Assembly: GCA_019637295.1 (NCBI GenBank)
Contig: JAHBVX010000010.1
Coordinates: 240,977 to 304,976, forward strand
Length of the DNA: 64,000 nucleotides
Direction: 5' to 3'
Origin: Polyangiaceae bacterium
Lineage (GTDB): Bacteria > Myxococcota_A > Polyangia > Polyangiales > Polyangiaceae
Position numbers and translations under genes: made by a program
In this document: positions 16,352 through 25,298 of the stretch, one piece after another
Numbering within the stretch: position 1 is the stretch's first letter
How the letters are laid out: every line of letters begins with the position of its first letter
Notes under the pieces: model-generated
The model's input: only the letters and a program-made list of their open reading frames with translations
What the model was told of the DNA's origin: nothing
The model's database searches: none

Positions 16352-18220
16352 TTAAACCGAGCGGCCGAGCACCTGCTCCGCCAACTCGGTGGCTACCGCG
16401 TCCGGATCGTCGTGGCCGACGACGACCGTCGCGAGGGGCTCGCTCGGGGGCTCGTACACCAGCGGGCCGTGCACGTCGTCGTACGCGCCCCGGCCGTCCC
16501 GCGCGCGACAGACCTCGACGGGCGTCGCCACGTGGATCTCGAAGAATCGCTCGCTGCCCACGTGACTGCGGATGGCCTCACGGTCGGTAGCGAGCGGTGA
16601 AGCAAACGCGAAGATCGCGATCAGCCCCGCGTCCGCCAGGCGACGGGCCAGCTCCGGCGCGTGAGGTGGGCTCGAGCCTCGCGGGCCGCCGCGGTGGCCC
16701 CGCTCGTCCTCGGGGTCGACGACCAGGGCCACCTTGCCCAGATCGAAGAGTCGACGCTCGAGCGCGTAAGCCAAGCGCGACTTACCGGCGGCGGGCAGCC
16801 CGGTGAGCCAGACGACGGCCCCTTGCTGCTCGAGCCGGTCCCGCCGTTCACCGGAGCCCACCAGCGAACGCGGCAGCGCCGTCTTGCCCGCCTGGCCCGT
16901 CGCGTCCGCGGCGCTGGCGCCCTCGGCGATCATCCCGGCCGCCACCGTGTTGTTCGTGAGCGCGTCGATCAGCACGAAGGCGCCCGTCTTGCGGCTGTGG
17001 GTGTAGGCGTCGAAGTAGATGGGGCGGTGGCACGCGATCGTCACGCGGCCGATGTCATTCAGCGCCAGGTGCGCCGCGGGGACGGGCTTCAGCGTCTCGA
17101 GATCCACCGCGTGCTCCACGCGCTCGACGTCGGCGCGGACGATCTGCGTCGTGTGCTTCAGGAAGTAGCTGCGCTCGAGATCCAGGGGCCGCTCGCTCAT
17201 CCACACCAGCGTGGCGTCGAAGCGACGACCCACCCGCGGCGCCCGCGTGGGAGCGACCAGCATGTCGCCGCGGCTGATGTCGATCTCGTCTTCGAGTCGC
17301 AGGGCGACGCTCTGGGGAGCCGAGGCCTCCTCGAGCGCGCCCTCGTGGGTATCGATCGCCACCACCCGACTCTGCTGCCGCGAGGGCAGCACCATGACCT
17401 GATCCCCCGGCCGCACGCTGCCGAGGGCGATCTGCCCTGCGAAGGCGCGATAGTCCAGGTTCGGGCGCAGCACGAGCTGCACCGGGAAGCGCAGCGGATC
17501 CGTCGCGCTCACGCCGGGCAAGGGCACGGTCTCGAGGTGCTCGAGCAGCGTGGGACCCGCGTACCAGGGGGCACGCTCGCTGCGGGTCACGACGTTGTCC
17601 CCCGCCAGGGCGCTGACGGGTATGAACGTGACGTTGGTGAACGAGAGCTGGTCCGTGAAACCCGTGAACTCGGCGCGAATTTGCTCGAAGACGGTCTGAT
17701 CGAAGGCCACCAGGTCCATCTTGTTCACGCACACGAGCAGCTGACCGATGCCCAGCAGAGACGCGATGAAGGCGTGGCGCCGGGACTGCTGCAGCACGCC
17801 GAGGCGCGCGTCGATCAAGATGATGGCCAAGTCCGCGGTGGACGCGCCGGTGGCCATGTTGCGCGTGTACTGGACGTGTCCGGGCGTGTCCGCGATGATC
17901 AGCTTGCGCTTCTCGGTCGCGACGTAGCGGTAAGCCACGTCGATGGTGATGCCCTGCTCCCGCTCCGCCCGGAGCCCGTCCGTGAACAGCGAGAAGTCGA
18001 TCTCCGCGCCCTCTTGCTTGGAGGCGCGGCGCACGGCCATGAGCTGGTCCTCGTACACCCCGTGGGCGTCGTGCAGCAGCCGACCGATCAGCGTGCTCTT
18101 GCCGTCGTCCACCGAGCCCACGGTGACGAAGCGGAGCAGCTCCTTCTGCTGGTGACGCGCGAGATACGCCTCGATGTCGCTCGCGATCAGCTCCTGCTCG
18201 AGGCCCTCCAAGGCGGTCAT
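16352..18220 (-). CDS. cysN: Sulfate adenylyltransferase large subunit fused to an APS-kinase-like domain (CysN/C)
   Basis: The 622-residue protein is a CysN-type GTPase (G1 GSVDDGKST, G3 DTPGH, G4 NKMD, then two EF-Tu-like beta barrels to about residue 430) joined to an APS-kinase-like end. It forms ATP sulfurylase with CysD, making adenosine 5'-phosphosulfate. In the C-terminal part the P-loop GLPAAGKS and the FxSP segment (FASPLATDRE) remain, but the usual DGDNxRHGLNxDLGF region is replaced by DPEDERGHRGG and is shorter. Phosphorylation of APS by this domain is therefore doubtful. The start codon overlaps the cysD stop by one base. Confidence 0.9.
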   Translation of the reverse strand: MTALEGLEQELIASDIEAYLARHQQKELLRFVTVGSVDDGKSTLIGRLLHDAHGVYEDQLMAVRRASKQEGAEIDFSLFTDGLRAEREQGITIDVAYRYVATEKRKLIIADTPGHVQYTRNMATGASTADLAIILIDARLGVLQQSRRHAFIASLLGIGQLLVCVNKMDLVAFDQTVFEQIRAEFTGFTDQLSFTNVTFIPVSALAGDNVVTRSERAPWYAGPTLLEHLETVPLPGVSATDPLRFPVQLVLRPNLDYRAFAGQIALGSVRPGDQVMVLPSRQQSRVVAIDTHEGALEEASAPQSVALRLEDEIDISRGDMLVAPTRAPRVGRRFDATLVWMSERPLDLERSYFLKHTTQIVRADVERVEHAVDLETLKPVPAAHLALNDIGRVTIACHRPIYFDAYTHSRKTGAFVLIDALTNNTVAAGMIAEGASAADATGQAGKTALPRSLVGSGERRDRLEQQGAVVWLTGLPAAGKSRLAYALERRLFDLGKVALVVDPEDERGHRGGPRGSSPPHAPELARRLADAGLIAIFAFASPLATDREAIRSHVGSERFFEIHVATPVEVCRARDGRGAYDDVHGPLVYEPPSEPLATVVVGHDDPDAVATELAEQVLGRSV

Positions 18221-19167
18221 CAGAAGTAGCCCTCGCGCTTCTTGGTCTCCATGGAGCCGTCCTCGTCGAAATCGATCAGGCGACCCTGTCGCTCCGAGAA
18301 GCGGGTCAGCAGCATCTCTTGGATCATCTGGGGCAGCGTCGTGGCGCGGGACGCGACGGCGCCCGAGAGTGGATAGCAGCCCAGCGTCCGGAAGCGGATC
18401 CACTCCACGCGCGGCTCCTCGCCGGGCCTGAGGCGCATGCGGTCGTCGTCCACCATGATCAGCGTGCCCTCGCGCTCCACCACCGGGCGGGGCGCGGCCA
18501 GATACAGCGGCACGATCGGGATCCTCTCCAAATGGATGTAGAGCCAGACGTCGAGCTCCGTCCAGTTCGAGAGCGGGAACACCCGCACGCTCTCGCCCTT
18601 GGTGATCTTGCCGTTGTACAGGCTCCACAGCTCGGGGCGCTGGTTCTTTGGATCCCACTGGCCGTAGCGATCCCTGAACGAGTAGATGCGCTCCTTCGCG
18701 CGGGAGCGCTCCTCGTCGCGGCGCGCGCCGCCGAAGGCCGCGTCGAAGCCGCCCGCCTCGAGGGCTTGCAGCAGCGCCTGCGTCTTCATCACGGTGGTGT
18801 ACTTCTGGCTGCCGTGGTCGAAGGGGTTGATGCCCTCGGCGATCCCTTGCCGATTGGTGTGCACGATGAGCTCGAGACCCCGCTCGGCGCAGTACCGATC
18901 GCGAAACTCGATCATCTCTTTGAACTTCCACGTGGTGTCCACGTGCAAGAATGGGAAGGGGGGCTTGCCCGGATGAAACGCCTTCTGGGCCAGGTGCGCC
19001 ATGACGCTCGAGTCCTTCCCGATGCTGTACAGCATGACCGGGTGATCGAACTCCGCGGTGGCCTCACGGATGATGTGAATGCTCTCGGCTTCGAGCAGCC
19101 GCAGGTGACTGAGGCGCGCCGCGAGCGGGGCCGCTGGGGCGGGGCGAACGGCTGTGGGCGGGGGCAC
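18220..19167 (-). CDS. cysD: Sulfate adenylyltransferase small subunit
   Basis: The 315-residue protein is the adenylyl-transferring subunit of ATP sulfurylase. It shows the PP-loop-like [10 protein letters not shown], the [11 protein letters not shown] segment, a [15 protein letters not shown] stretch and the conserved C-terminal end ([20 protein letters not shown]). The first 15 residues are a Pro/Ala extension compared with most CysD. It is followed directly by cysN/C with a TGATG overlap, so the two subunits are made stoichiometrically. The pair serves sulfate assimilation or sulfation; no PAPS reductase or sulfite reductase is in the window. Confidence 0.95.
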   Translation of the reverse strand: MPPPTAVRPAPAAPLAARLSHLRLLEAESIHIIREATAEFDHPVMLYSIGKDSSVMAHLAQKAFHPGKPPFPFLHVDTTWKFKEMIEFRDRYCAERGLELIVHTNRQGIAEGINPFDHGSQKYTTVMKTQALLQALEAGGFDAAFGGARRDEERSRAKERIYSFRDRYGQWDPKNQRPELWSLYNGKITKGESVRVFPLSNWTELDVWLYIHLERIPIVPLYLAAPRPVVEREGTLIMVDDDRMRLRPGEEPRVEWIRFRTLGCYPLSGAVASRATTLPQMIQEMLLTRFSERQGRLIDFDEDGSMETKKREGYF

Positions 19168-19219
19168 GACGGGCGCTACTTAGCATCGTTTGCGCGCTGA
19201 GAGGACAGATCCCTCCGGC

Positions 19220-19909
19220 TCACCAGGCCAGCTCGACGCCCAGGTTGACGGGGGCGTCCACCACCGATCCGAGCCGCGCGAGGTACTCGTCGCGCGGCAG
19301 CTCCCAAGCGCCCATCGATCCGAGGTGTGGGGTGAGAAACTGCACGTCGAACAGCTCGACCCCAGCGGCGAACAGGCCGCGCACCGCCGCCACCAGCGCC
19401 ACCTTCGACGCGTCCGTCACGCGGTGGAACATGCTCTCGGCGGCGAACAAACCGCCCACGGACACGCCGTAGAGTCCCCCCACCAGTCGGCCATCCTGCC
19501 AGACCTCCACGCTGTGAGCGTGGCCGGCGCGATGGAGCGCCGCGTACGCGGTCAGCATGTCGTCGATGATCCACGTCCCCTCGTCGCGCTCGCCGCAGGC
19601 TCGCATCACTGCCTCGAAGTCGCGATTGAGCGTGACGGTGAACGGCGCACGGCGCAGGGTTCGTGCCAGGCTCCGGGAGACGTGCAGGCTGTGCGGGTCG
19701 ACGATGGCGCGCGGATCCGGACTCCACCACAGCGGGGGGAGCCCCACGTCGTACCACGGGAAGATACCCTGCCGATAGGCGAGCAGCAGGCGGGGCAAGG
19801 ACAGATCACCGCCGACGGCGAGCAGACCGTCGTCGTCCGCGGTGCTCGGATGCGGGAAGCCGAGCGGTCCGCCGGGGAGGAGTAGAGCGGGCCTCCGCCG
19901 CCGGCGCAC
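19220..19909 (-). CDS. aat: Leucyl/phenylalanyl-tRNA-protein transferase
   Basis: The 229-residue enzyme transfers Leu or Phe from charged tRNA to N-terminal Arg or Lys, creating N-degrons for ClpS/ClpAP. Diagnostic segments are GLLAVGGDL, the LAYRQGIFPW motif, WWSPDPRAI, the substrate-pocket region GTWIIDDM, VGGLYGVSVGGLFAAESMF and the FDVQFLTPHL end. Size and motif order match the family. It lies between the sulfate genes and a Cys-rich lipoprotein gene, all on the minus strand, three bases after the latter's stop, so it may share that transcript. Confidence 0.95.
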   Translation of the reverse strand: MRRRRRPALLLPGGPLGFPHPSTADDDGLLAVGGDLSLPRLLLAYRQGIFPWYDVGLPPLWWSPDPRAIVDPHSLHVSRSLARTLRRAPFTVTLNRDFEAVMRACGERDEGTWIIDDMLTAYAALHRAGHAHSVEVWQDGRLVGGLYGVSVGGLFAAESMFHRVTDASKVALVAAVRGLFAAGVELFDVQFLTPHLGSMGAWELPRDEYLARLGSVVDAPVNLGVELAW

Positions 19910-19912
19910 GGC

Positions 19913-21154
19913 TCAGCCTGCGCCCGCTGATCCGCTCGCCGACGCGCTGGCCTTGACGGACACGTTCACGCTCACCGAGGCGTCTGCCTGTGCCTTGAGC
20001 GACGCGGCCACGCAGGCTCCCGCCTTGAGCGCGCCCTCGCCACCCGCCTTGACCACGGCCTGGACGCCCTCGATGGACGCCTTCACGTTGGCCGCGGCCT
20101 TCTCGAGCTTGGCCTTCATGCCCAGCGTGACCTTGAGCAGCGCCGGCAGGTTGTTCTTGATCGCGGCCTTGAGCTGCGCCGCGGCCTTCGCGTCCGCCGC
20201 CCCCGCGACGTTCACCAGCACCTGCGCGGGGATGCAGTCCACCTTGCCGCTCACCTGCGCGTCGCAGCTCGCCTCGCACTCGGCGCTCATCTTGGGTGGC
20301 TTCACCTCGCCGCTGCAGCGGGGCTGTTCGAACTCCACGCTGCAGCTGCCCTCGCAGGTCCCTTCGCAGCTCGCGGTCGCCTTCAGCTCGCACTTCGCGG
20401 AGCAGGTCCCCTTGCAGGTACCGCTGCAGCTGCCCTTCGCCTCGCCCTTGCACGTGCCGTCGCAGGTGCCCTCGCACTTGCTGCCTTTGGACGACGCGCC
20501 GTCGCAGTTGCCATCGCAGGTGCCCTCGCATTTGCCGCTGAACTTGCCCTCGCAGGAGCCCTCGCAGGCGGCCGTGCACTTGCCCTCGCAGCGCGCGCCG
20601 GCCTCCGCGTGGCAGCTGCCCTTGCACTGGCCGCTGCACTTGCCGCTCAGCTTCCCGCCCTCGCACTTCACCTCGGCCTTGCCGGGCTCGATGCTCGCGT
20701 CGCACTCCGCGGCGCAGTCCGCCATCGCCGACATGGACGCGGAGCACCGCGGCGGAACGACCTTGACCTGGAGCTTGCCGCTCGCCTTGGCCTTCACGCT
20801 CCCGAGCGCGCTCACCGCCGCCTGGCACGCGGCTTCGGCCTTCTTGCCGGGACCCTCGCTCTTGGGCTCGATGTCCTTGTCCGACGCGCCCAGATCCCGC
20901 GCCAGCCCGGCGCACGCGGCGGACACCTCGGCCTCGACCTCCGCGGCGAGCTCGGTGAAGGCCGCGCCGGCAGCGAGCGCCGCGCGCACCTTGCCCTCCG
21001 CCTCACCCTGGAGCCCGAAGCTCGCCTTCATGGCGGCCTCCGCCGAGTTCGGGCACCCGCCTCCGCCCGGAAACCCCGGCAGGCCGCAGCCCGGCGCGAC
21101 GAACACGAGACCCACCCCCACGATCAGAACCGAGCGAATGCTGCCGTACATCAT
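19913..21154 (-). CDS. Cys-rich repeat lipoprotein (CEGTC/CxGxC repeats)
   Basis: The 413-residue protein has a signal peptide ending in a lipobox (APGC), a helical Ala/Glu/Lys-rich first third, a central Cys-rich block of about 125 residues, and an Ala/Lys/Val-rich C-terminal third. The central block is built from irregular units such as CEGTCDG, CKGSC, CSGTC and CEGKC with Gly and Lys or Ser between the cysteines. Start choice: the double Met immediately before a hydrophobic stretch; longer upstream frames lack a signal. The cysteines could be disulfide-linked outside the cytoplasm or bind metal. I know of no assigned function. It ends three bases before aat. Confidence 0.75.
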   Translation of the reverse strand: MMYGSIRSVLIVGVGLVFVAPGCGLPGFPGGGGCPNSAEAAMKASFGLQGEAEGKVRAALAAGAAFTELAAEVEAEVSAACAGLARDLGASDKDIEPKSEGPGKKAEAACQAAVSALGSVKAKASGKLQVKVVPPRCSASMSAMADCAAECDASIEPGKAEVKCEGGKLSGKCSGQCKGSCHAEAGARCEGKCTAACEGSCEGKFSGKCEGTCDGNCDGASSKGSKCEGTCDGTCKGEAKGSCSGTCKGTCSAKCELKATASCEGTCEGSCSVEFEQPRCSGEVKPPKMSAECEASCDAQVSGKVDCIPAQVLVNVAGAADAKAAAQLKAAIKNNLPALLKVTLGMKAKLEKAAANVKASIEGVQAVVKAGGEGALKAGACVAASLKAQADASVSVNVSVKASASASGSAGAG

Positions 21155-21392
21155 CGACTTCGTCCTCCAGAGGCCGCCATCTTGCCGCCGTTTCCGCAGT
21201 CCAGCAAGGGCAGGCCCGAGGCGGGGCCCGAGCACACCGTCGGCGTCTAGCCGAGGTGGACCCACGGCCAGCGCTGGTCGACTCCGCGGTGCTCCGAGTC
21301 TGCCGCGCGTTCGACGTCGTCCTGGCGTGAGCGAGCCGCGCGCGTACCGGTCCACGCTTGCGCCCCGGCGCGGTCGGGTCGACGCTGCGTCC

Positions 21393-22061
21393 ATGTTCGA
21401 AGAGGTGGCCGAAGGCGTGTACACCACCCACCGCCCGCAGCGGTTCTGGGGACTCGAGACCGGCACGCGCATGAACGTCGTGCGCATGAAGGCTGGAGGC
21501 TTGTTCGTCCATTGCCCCGTCGAGCTCGACGACGCTACGCGGCGAGCCGTAGCCGAGCTCGGCGAGGTGCGCGCCATCGTGGCCTCCAGCCTCTTTCATC
21601 ACCTGTACGTGGGCCAGTGGATGGACGCCTTCCCCGACGCCCTCGCCTGCGGTTGCCCAGGTCTCGATCGCAAGCGTCCGGACCTCGGCTTCGATCGCAT
21701 CATCGGCGACGACGTGCCCGACGAGTGGCGTGGGGAGCTCGAGCAGGTCTTCTTCTCGTCGCGTTTCGAGCGTGAAGTGGTGTTCTTTCACCCGCGGACA
21801 CGGACCTTGCTCACCGCGGACGCCATGCTCAACCTGTCCGAGCACCCCTCCCTCGTCACCCGAGCCTGCGCATTCGCCATGGGCAACACCGCGCCGGGCA
21901 AGGGTTACCTCGAATACGTCGCGGTCAGGCACTACCCCATCGCGCGCAGGCAGGTCGACCGCATCCTGGAGTGGGACATCGATCGCGTCGTGCTCGCCCA
22001 CGGCGGCCTCGTGTATCGCGACGGCCGAGAGGTGCTGCGCGAGGCGTACGCCTGGCTCTGA
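21393..22061 (+). CDS. DUF4336 / metallo-beta-lactamase-like protein (second copy)
   Basis: The 222-residue protein is a paralogue of the one at 2608-3279. Both share an RMxVVR segment, HHLxVG, a PGL/SGL-x-x-KRPDL stretch, REVVFFH or NEVVFFH, and a late AHGG/AHGD. The fold is metallo-beta-lactamase-like but the complete metal motif is absent. No signal peptide is seen. The start is the ATG before FEEVAEGVYTT; a long upstream open frame is antisense to the Cys-rich gene and is not coding. No regulator lies next to it, unlike the first copy. The reaction is unknown. Confidence 0.72.
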   Translation: MFEEVAEGVYTTHRPQRFWGLETGTRMNVVRMKAGGLFVHCPVELDDATRRAVAELGEVRAIVASSLFHHLYVGQWMDAFPDALACGCPGLDRKRPDLGFDRIIGDDVPDEWRGELEQVFFSSRFEREVVFFHPRTRTLLTADAMLNLSEHPSLVTRACAFAMGNTAPGKGYLEYVAVRHYPIARRQVDRILEWDIDRVVLAHGGLVYRDGREVLREAYAWL

Positions 22062-22078
22062 GGGTCCGTCGAGATGAT

Positions 22079-22170
22079 CTAGTCTCGACTTGGGCAGTCT
22101 TGGCACGATCAGATCACGACCCTGGGAAGTCCCTGACGAGGGACGCTCGGCAAAGGAGACACGAGTCTAG
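22079..22170. repeat. CTAG-bounded dispersed element, copy 1 (92 bp)
   Basis: The block begins and ends with CTAG. Its first 41 bases match the element at 56442-56652 at 37 positions, including an identical GGCACGATCAGATCACGA (22102-22119). Its first 26 bases match the inverted fragment at 29449-29474 at 24 positions. The two ends are short imperfect inverted repeats (CTAGTCTCG against CTAGACTCG read from the other side). The right end overlaps the stop codon of the PIN toxin gene. Confidence 0.65.
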
Positions 22171-22562
22171 TGAATCGTGCGGACCAACCCGGAGTCGATG
22201 ATGCGTTCGTCTGCCGTGACGAGCGGCACACCGAGGGTGCGCGCCGTACCGACGATGATGCGGTCAGCCGGGTCCCAGCCATGCATGGCTGCGGCAATGA
22301 TCTCTCGTGCGATGGAGGGCGTCACGGGGCACACGACCACACGCGGTGCAGCTGTCGCCCGACTCAACCAGTCTTCAATGGGCAATTCGAGACGCACACG
22401 GCCCGCTTCGATCAAGAGAGCAATTTCCCACAGGCTCGCGTCGGATACGCCCAGCGGATGCCGTTCGTCGTTTCTCCTGATGATCCGGCGCTGAGCCACA
22501 GAGAGCCGCTTCGGTTGCTCGAACCACCACAAGAAGACGTGCGTGTCGAGCAAGGCAATCAT
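22167..22562 (-). CDS. vapC: PIN-domain toxin, VapC family
   Basis: The 131-residue PIN-domain ribonuclease has the acidic residues of the family: the first Asp in LLDTHVFLWW, the Glu in DASLWEIALL, and Asp pairs in DPADRIIVGTA and TADERI. VapC toxins cleave tRNA or rRNA when free of antitoxin. It starts at an ATG that overlaps the antitoxin stop (ATGA), the usual translational coupling. The stop codon TAG is part of the right end of the CTAG-bounded repeat at 22079-22170. The toxin looks full length. Confidence 0.88.
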   Translation of the reverse strand: MIALLDTHVFLWWFEQPKRLSVAQRRIIRRNDERHPLGVSDASLWEIALLIEAGRVRLELPIEDWLSRATAAPRVVVCPVTPSIAREIIAAAMHGWDPADRIIVGTARTLGVPLVTADERIIDSGLVRTIH

Positions 22563-22858
22563 CGCCGGGGCCTGGTCCTTTTCGACTTCCCGCGGCGCTC
22601 CTGGGAGAGCAGAACTCCCGCCGGAGCGTTCCACGCCGACCGGGGCGTGACGGGCGTGATCACGTCACCCAGGAGTTCAACTGTGCCATGCAGGGTGTCC
22701 TGCGGAGACGCGGCGTTGATGGTGGAGCCCGGCGTGACACGGGCGAGTGGCTTGCCACGCTTGGTCACGAGCAGTGTCTCGCCCGTGCGAGCAACATCCT
22801 CGAGCAGCGCGAGGCAGCGGGCCTTGAACTCCGATACGGCCACAGACTTCATGGTCAT
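22559..22858 (-). CDS. vapB: Antitoxin, Phd/YefM (VapB-like) family
   Basis: The 99-residue protein begins with the Phd/YefM pattern: KSVAVSEFKARCLALLEDVARTGETLLVTKRGKPLARV, in which VSEFKAR and the T(K)RGKP turn are typical. The first 50 residues should form the DNA-binding dimer. The tail (about 50-99) is polar and would wrap the PIN toxin and inhibit it. It is first in the pair, overlaps vapC by four bases and should repress its own promoter. ATG at 22852 is an alternative start. Confidence 0.85.
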   Translation of the reverse strand: MTMKSVAVSEFKARCLALLEDVARTGETLLVTKRGKPLARVTPGSTINAASPQDTLHGTVELLGDVITPVTPRSAWNAPAGVLLSQERRGKSKRTRPRR

Positions 22859-22912
22859 CTTAGTTGACTACTTTGCGGGTCCTCGCGCAAGCGCAGAGCT
22901 ACGCTGCATGCC

Positions 22913-24988
22913 CTAAGGCCGCTCGTGCCCGGCGAGGGCGTCGGCCAGGCCGACGACGTGCTCGGCGCCGTGGGGCACCTCGATGCTCGAGCCGCGAAAG
23001 CTGTGTCCGATCGGCTCGGCCCGGCCCTTCAGGCAGCCCGCGAGGAACGCCTCGGCCACCGCGTTGAAGCTGGTGCGGTTCTCTGGCCGCGCGAAGCCGT
23101 GACCCTCGTCGGGATAGAGCACGTAGGTGACCGGGATGCTCTTGGCCTTCATTGCCCCCACGATCTGGTCCGACTCGGCCTGCTTGACCCTCGGGTCGTT
23201 GGCCCCCTGTCCGATCAGGAGCGGGCGCTCGATCCGCTCCACCAGCGTGAGCGGGGAGCGCTCGACGAGCAGCTTGCGACCCGCCTCGGTCCGACTGTCA
23301 CCCACGCGTGAGAGGAACTCCTCCTTGAAGGACTCCCAGTAGGGCGGGATGGACTCGAACAGGGTAATCAGGTTGGAGGGGCCGACGATGTCCACGCCGC
23401 AGGCGAACGTCTTGGGCGTGACGGTCAGGCCCACCAACGTCGCGTACCCACCGTAGCTGCCGCCCATGATCGCCACCTGCTCCGGCCTGGTGATGCCCCG
23501 GTCGATGGCCCACTTCACCGCGTCGACCAGGTCGTCGTGCATCTTGCCGCCCCACTCGTGGTTCGACGCGTTGACGAAGCTCTTGCCGAAGCCCGTGGAG
23601 CCGCGGAAGTTGACGCTGAGCACGGCGTAGCCGCGATCCGCGAGCCACTGGTGGTACGGGTGATAGCCGAAGCGATCCCGCGCCCAGGGACCGCCATGGA
23701 CGAACAACACCAGCGGACTCGGCGCGTCGGCGCGCTCCTGGCTCACCATTCGGCGAGCCTTGGGCAGCGTGAAGTAGCTGGGCAACTGCAGGCCATCGCG
23801 CGCTGGGATCAGCACCGGAGTCATGCGCGCCAGCTCGAGCTTGTCCAGCTCGGGGCGCTCGCTCATCAAGAAGGTGGCCTTCTGGCTGGGGCGATCCCAC
23901 AGGTAGTAGCGCGCGGCGGCGGTATCGAGCGTGAAGGCGACCACCCAGCGCTGGTCGTCCAGGGACTGACTGGTGATCTGGAAGTCGCCCGCGGCGACCT
24001 TGCCCAGCGCTTCGAAGTCCGAGACGATGCTGGGGTCGAGCACCACCCAGTCCTTGCGCAGGTGCTCGCTGGCCGCCGCCCGGGGCATGCGCGTCGTGGG
24101 GTGCGCCAGCACCTCCACCACGTCGGCCTTGGGGCTCTCGGCGATGACCTCGGATTTTCCGCTCGCCAGGCTGACCCTCGCGAGCACGCTCCGATCTCGA
24201 CCGATGCTGGTGGTCCAGAAGAGCTCCTTGCCCGCCGCGTCCAGCCCGAGCAGGTTCGTGTTGCGCGTGTCCTCGAGCGCGATCGTCGCGAAGGGCGCCC
24301 ACTTGGCGCCCTTCTTCTGCAGCACCGAGTAGCCGCCGCCCTTGACGCTCGCCGTGGCGAACCGGAGCGCCAGCTCGTCGTCGGCGACGTAGCTGGCCTT
24401 GCCGTCGTTCTTCTCGACCAGCGTGCGCTTGCCGGTGGTCAGATCCACGCGATAGGTGTCGTGCCACTTGGGATCGCGGTCGTTGATGCCGAGCAGCAGC
24501 TCCGTGGGCTTCTTGGGGCTGGCTTGGACGATGCGAGCCTGCACGCCCTTCATGGGCGTCAGATCGAGCGCCGCGTCCGTGGCCAGCGCCACGCTGTACA
24601 GTCGCCAGTTCTCGTCGCCGCCCTCGTCTTGAGCGTACAGCACGTGCTCGTTCGTGTACGCCCAAGCGTGCACGCGAATGCCGCGCTTCTTGTCGGCCGT
24701 CACGGGCCTCTTGCTGGCCAGATCGTCGAGCGGCGCGACCCACACGTTGAGCACGCCGTCGCGGGGCGCGAGCCACGACAGCCGCTTGCCGTCCGGGCTC
24801 AGGCGGGGCGAGGTGTGTTCGGGGTTGCCGAACAGCACGTCCCGGGGGATCAGCGGTCGCGGCTGAGCGGGCGGCGCGACCGTCGGCGCGGGCTGGGCGA
24901 CGGGGGGCGTGGGCTCGGCCGCTGGCGGAGCGCCTGCGCAGCCGACGAGCCAGCACGATGCGACGAAGAGCGTGGTGCGACGCGACAT
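22913..24988 (-). CDS. S9-family prolyl oligopeptidase-like lipoprotein
   Basis: The 691-residue protein has a signal peptide with a lipobox (WLVGC), a Pro-rich linker, a TolB-like beta-propeller (about 45-400; [16 protein letters not shown] and similar blades) and an alpha/beta-hydrolase domain. The catalytic triad is visible: Ser in GGSYGGYA near residue 510, Asp in GQGANDPRV, His in DEGHGF. It should hydrolyse oligopeptides outside the cytoplasm, like dipeptidyl peptidase IV or acylaminoacyl peptidase. I use the Met just before the signal rather than the longer frame, which would hide it. Confidence 0.92.
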   Translation of the reverse strand: MSRRTTLFVASCWLVGCAGAPPAAEPTPPVAQPAPTVAPPAQPRPLIPRDVLFGNPEHTSPRLSPDGKRLSWLAPRDGVLNVWVAPLDDLASKRPVTADKKRGIRVHAWAYTNEHVLYAQDEGGDENWRLYSVALATDAALDLTPMKGVQARIVQASPKKPTELLLGINDRDPKWHDTYRVDLTTGKRTLVEKNDGKASYVADDELALRFATASVKGGGYSVLQKKGAKWAPFATIALEDTRNTNLLGLDAAGKELFWTTSIGRDRSVLARVSLASGKSEVIAESPKADVVEVLAHPTTRMPRAAASEHLRKDWVVLDPSIVSDFEALGKVAAGDFQITSQSLDDQRWVVAFTLDTAAARYYLWDRPSQKATFLMSERPELDKLELARMTPVLIPARDGLQLPSYFTLPKARRMVSQERADAPSPLVLFVHGGPWARDRFGYHPYHQWLADRGYAVLSVNFRGSTGFGKSFVNASNHEWGGKMHDDLVDAVKWAIDRGITRPEQVAIMGGSYGGYATLVGLTVTPKTFACGVDIVGPSNLITLFESIPPYWESFKEEFLSRVGDSRTEAGRKLLVERSPLTLVERIERPLLIGQGANDPRVKQAESDQIVGAMKAKSIPVTYVLYPDEGHGFARPENRTSFNAVAEAFLAGCLKGRAEPIGHSFRGSSIEVPHGAEHVVGLADALAGHERP

Positions 24989-25034
24989 GGCGCGGACGAT
25001 GCGACAAGCGACGGCGGGTGTCGAGGGCCGCGGC

Positions 25035-25289
25035 TCAGTCATCGAGCTCGGTCGCCTCCGCCTCCTGCTCGATGATGGGCTCGAGCAGTCCGAGCAGGCC
25101 GTTGTGCTTGATCTCGAGGATCAGCGCGAGCTGTCGTCCGAGCTTGCCCCGCGGCAGCCCCTGCCGGCTCATCCACACCAGATAGGCCTCCGGCAGTCGG
25201 TACAGGGGCTCGCCGCGAAATTGCCCGAAGGGCATCGTCGCGCGCACGAGCTCGCGCAAGACCTCGGGGTCCGACTCGAAGCTCTCCAC
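25035..25289 (-). CDS. DUF3820 family small protein
   Basis: The 84-residue protein carries the signature of DUF3820: MPFGQFRGEPLYRLPEAYLVW followed by GLPRGKLGRQLAL and EIKHNGL. Family members are short cytoplasmic proteins, sometimes called quorum-sensing-regulated virulence factors from a Pseudomonas example, with a fold related to nucleic-acid-binding exonuclease-associated modules. The acidic tail (EQEAEATELDD) is distinctive. It lies nine bases downstream of the ATP-grasp gene and is probably co-transcribed with it. Confidence 0.8.
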   Translation of the reverse strand: MESFESDPEVLRELVRATMPFGQFRGEPLYRLPEAYLVWMSRQGLPRGKLGRQLALILEIKHNGLLGLLEPIIEQEAEATELDD

Positions 25290-25298
25290 CGCCGGCCG

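Noticed and set aside
20320..20680. Dense short repeats suggestive of a repeat array
   Set aside because: They are the coding pattern of Cys-Gly units in the lipoprotein, not an independent DNA repeat.
19842..21300. Long plus-strand open frame opposite the Cys-rich lipoprotein gene
   Set aside because: It is a mirror of a repeat-rich gene in GC-rich DNA; it has no signal, motif or ribosome site, and only its end (the DUF4336 protein) is real.
21155..21392. 238-base gap between the Cys-rich gene and the second DUF4336 gene
   Set aside because: No palindrome, promoter of good quality or repeat was found; it presumably holds the two divergent promoters.
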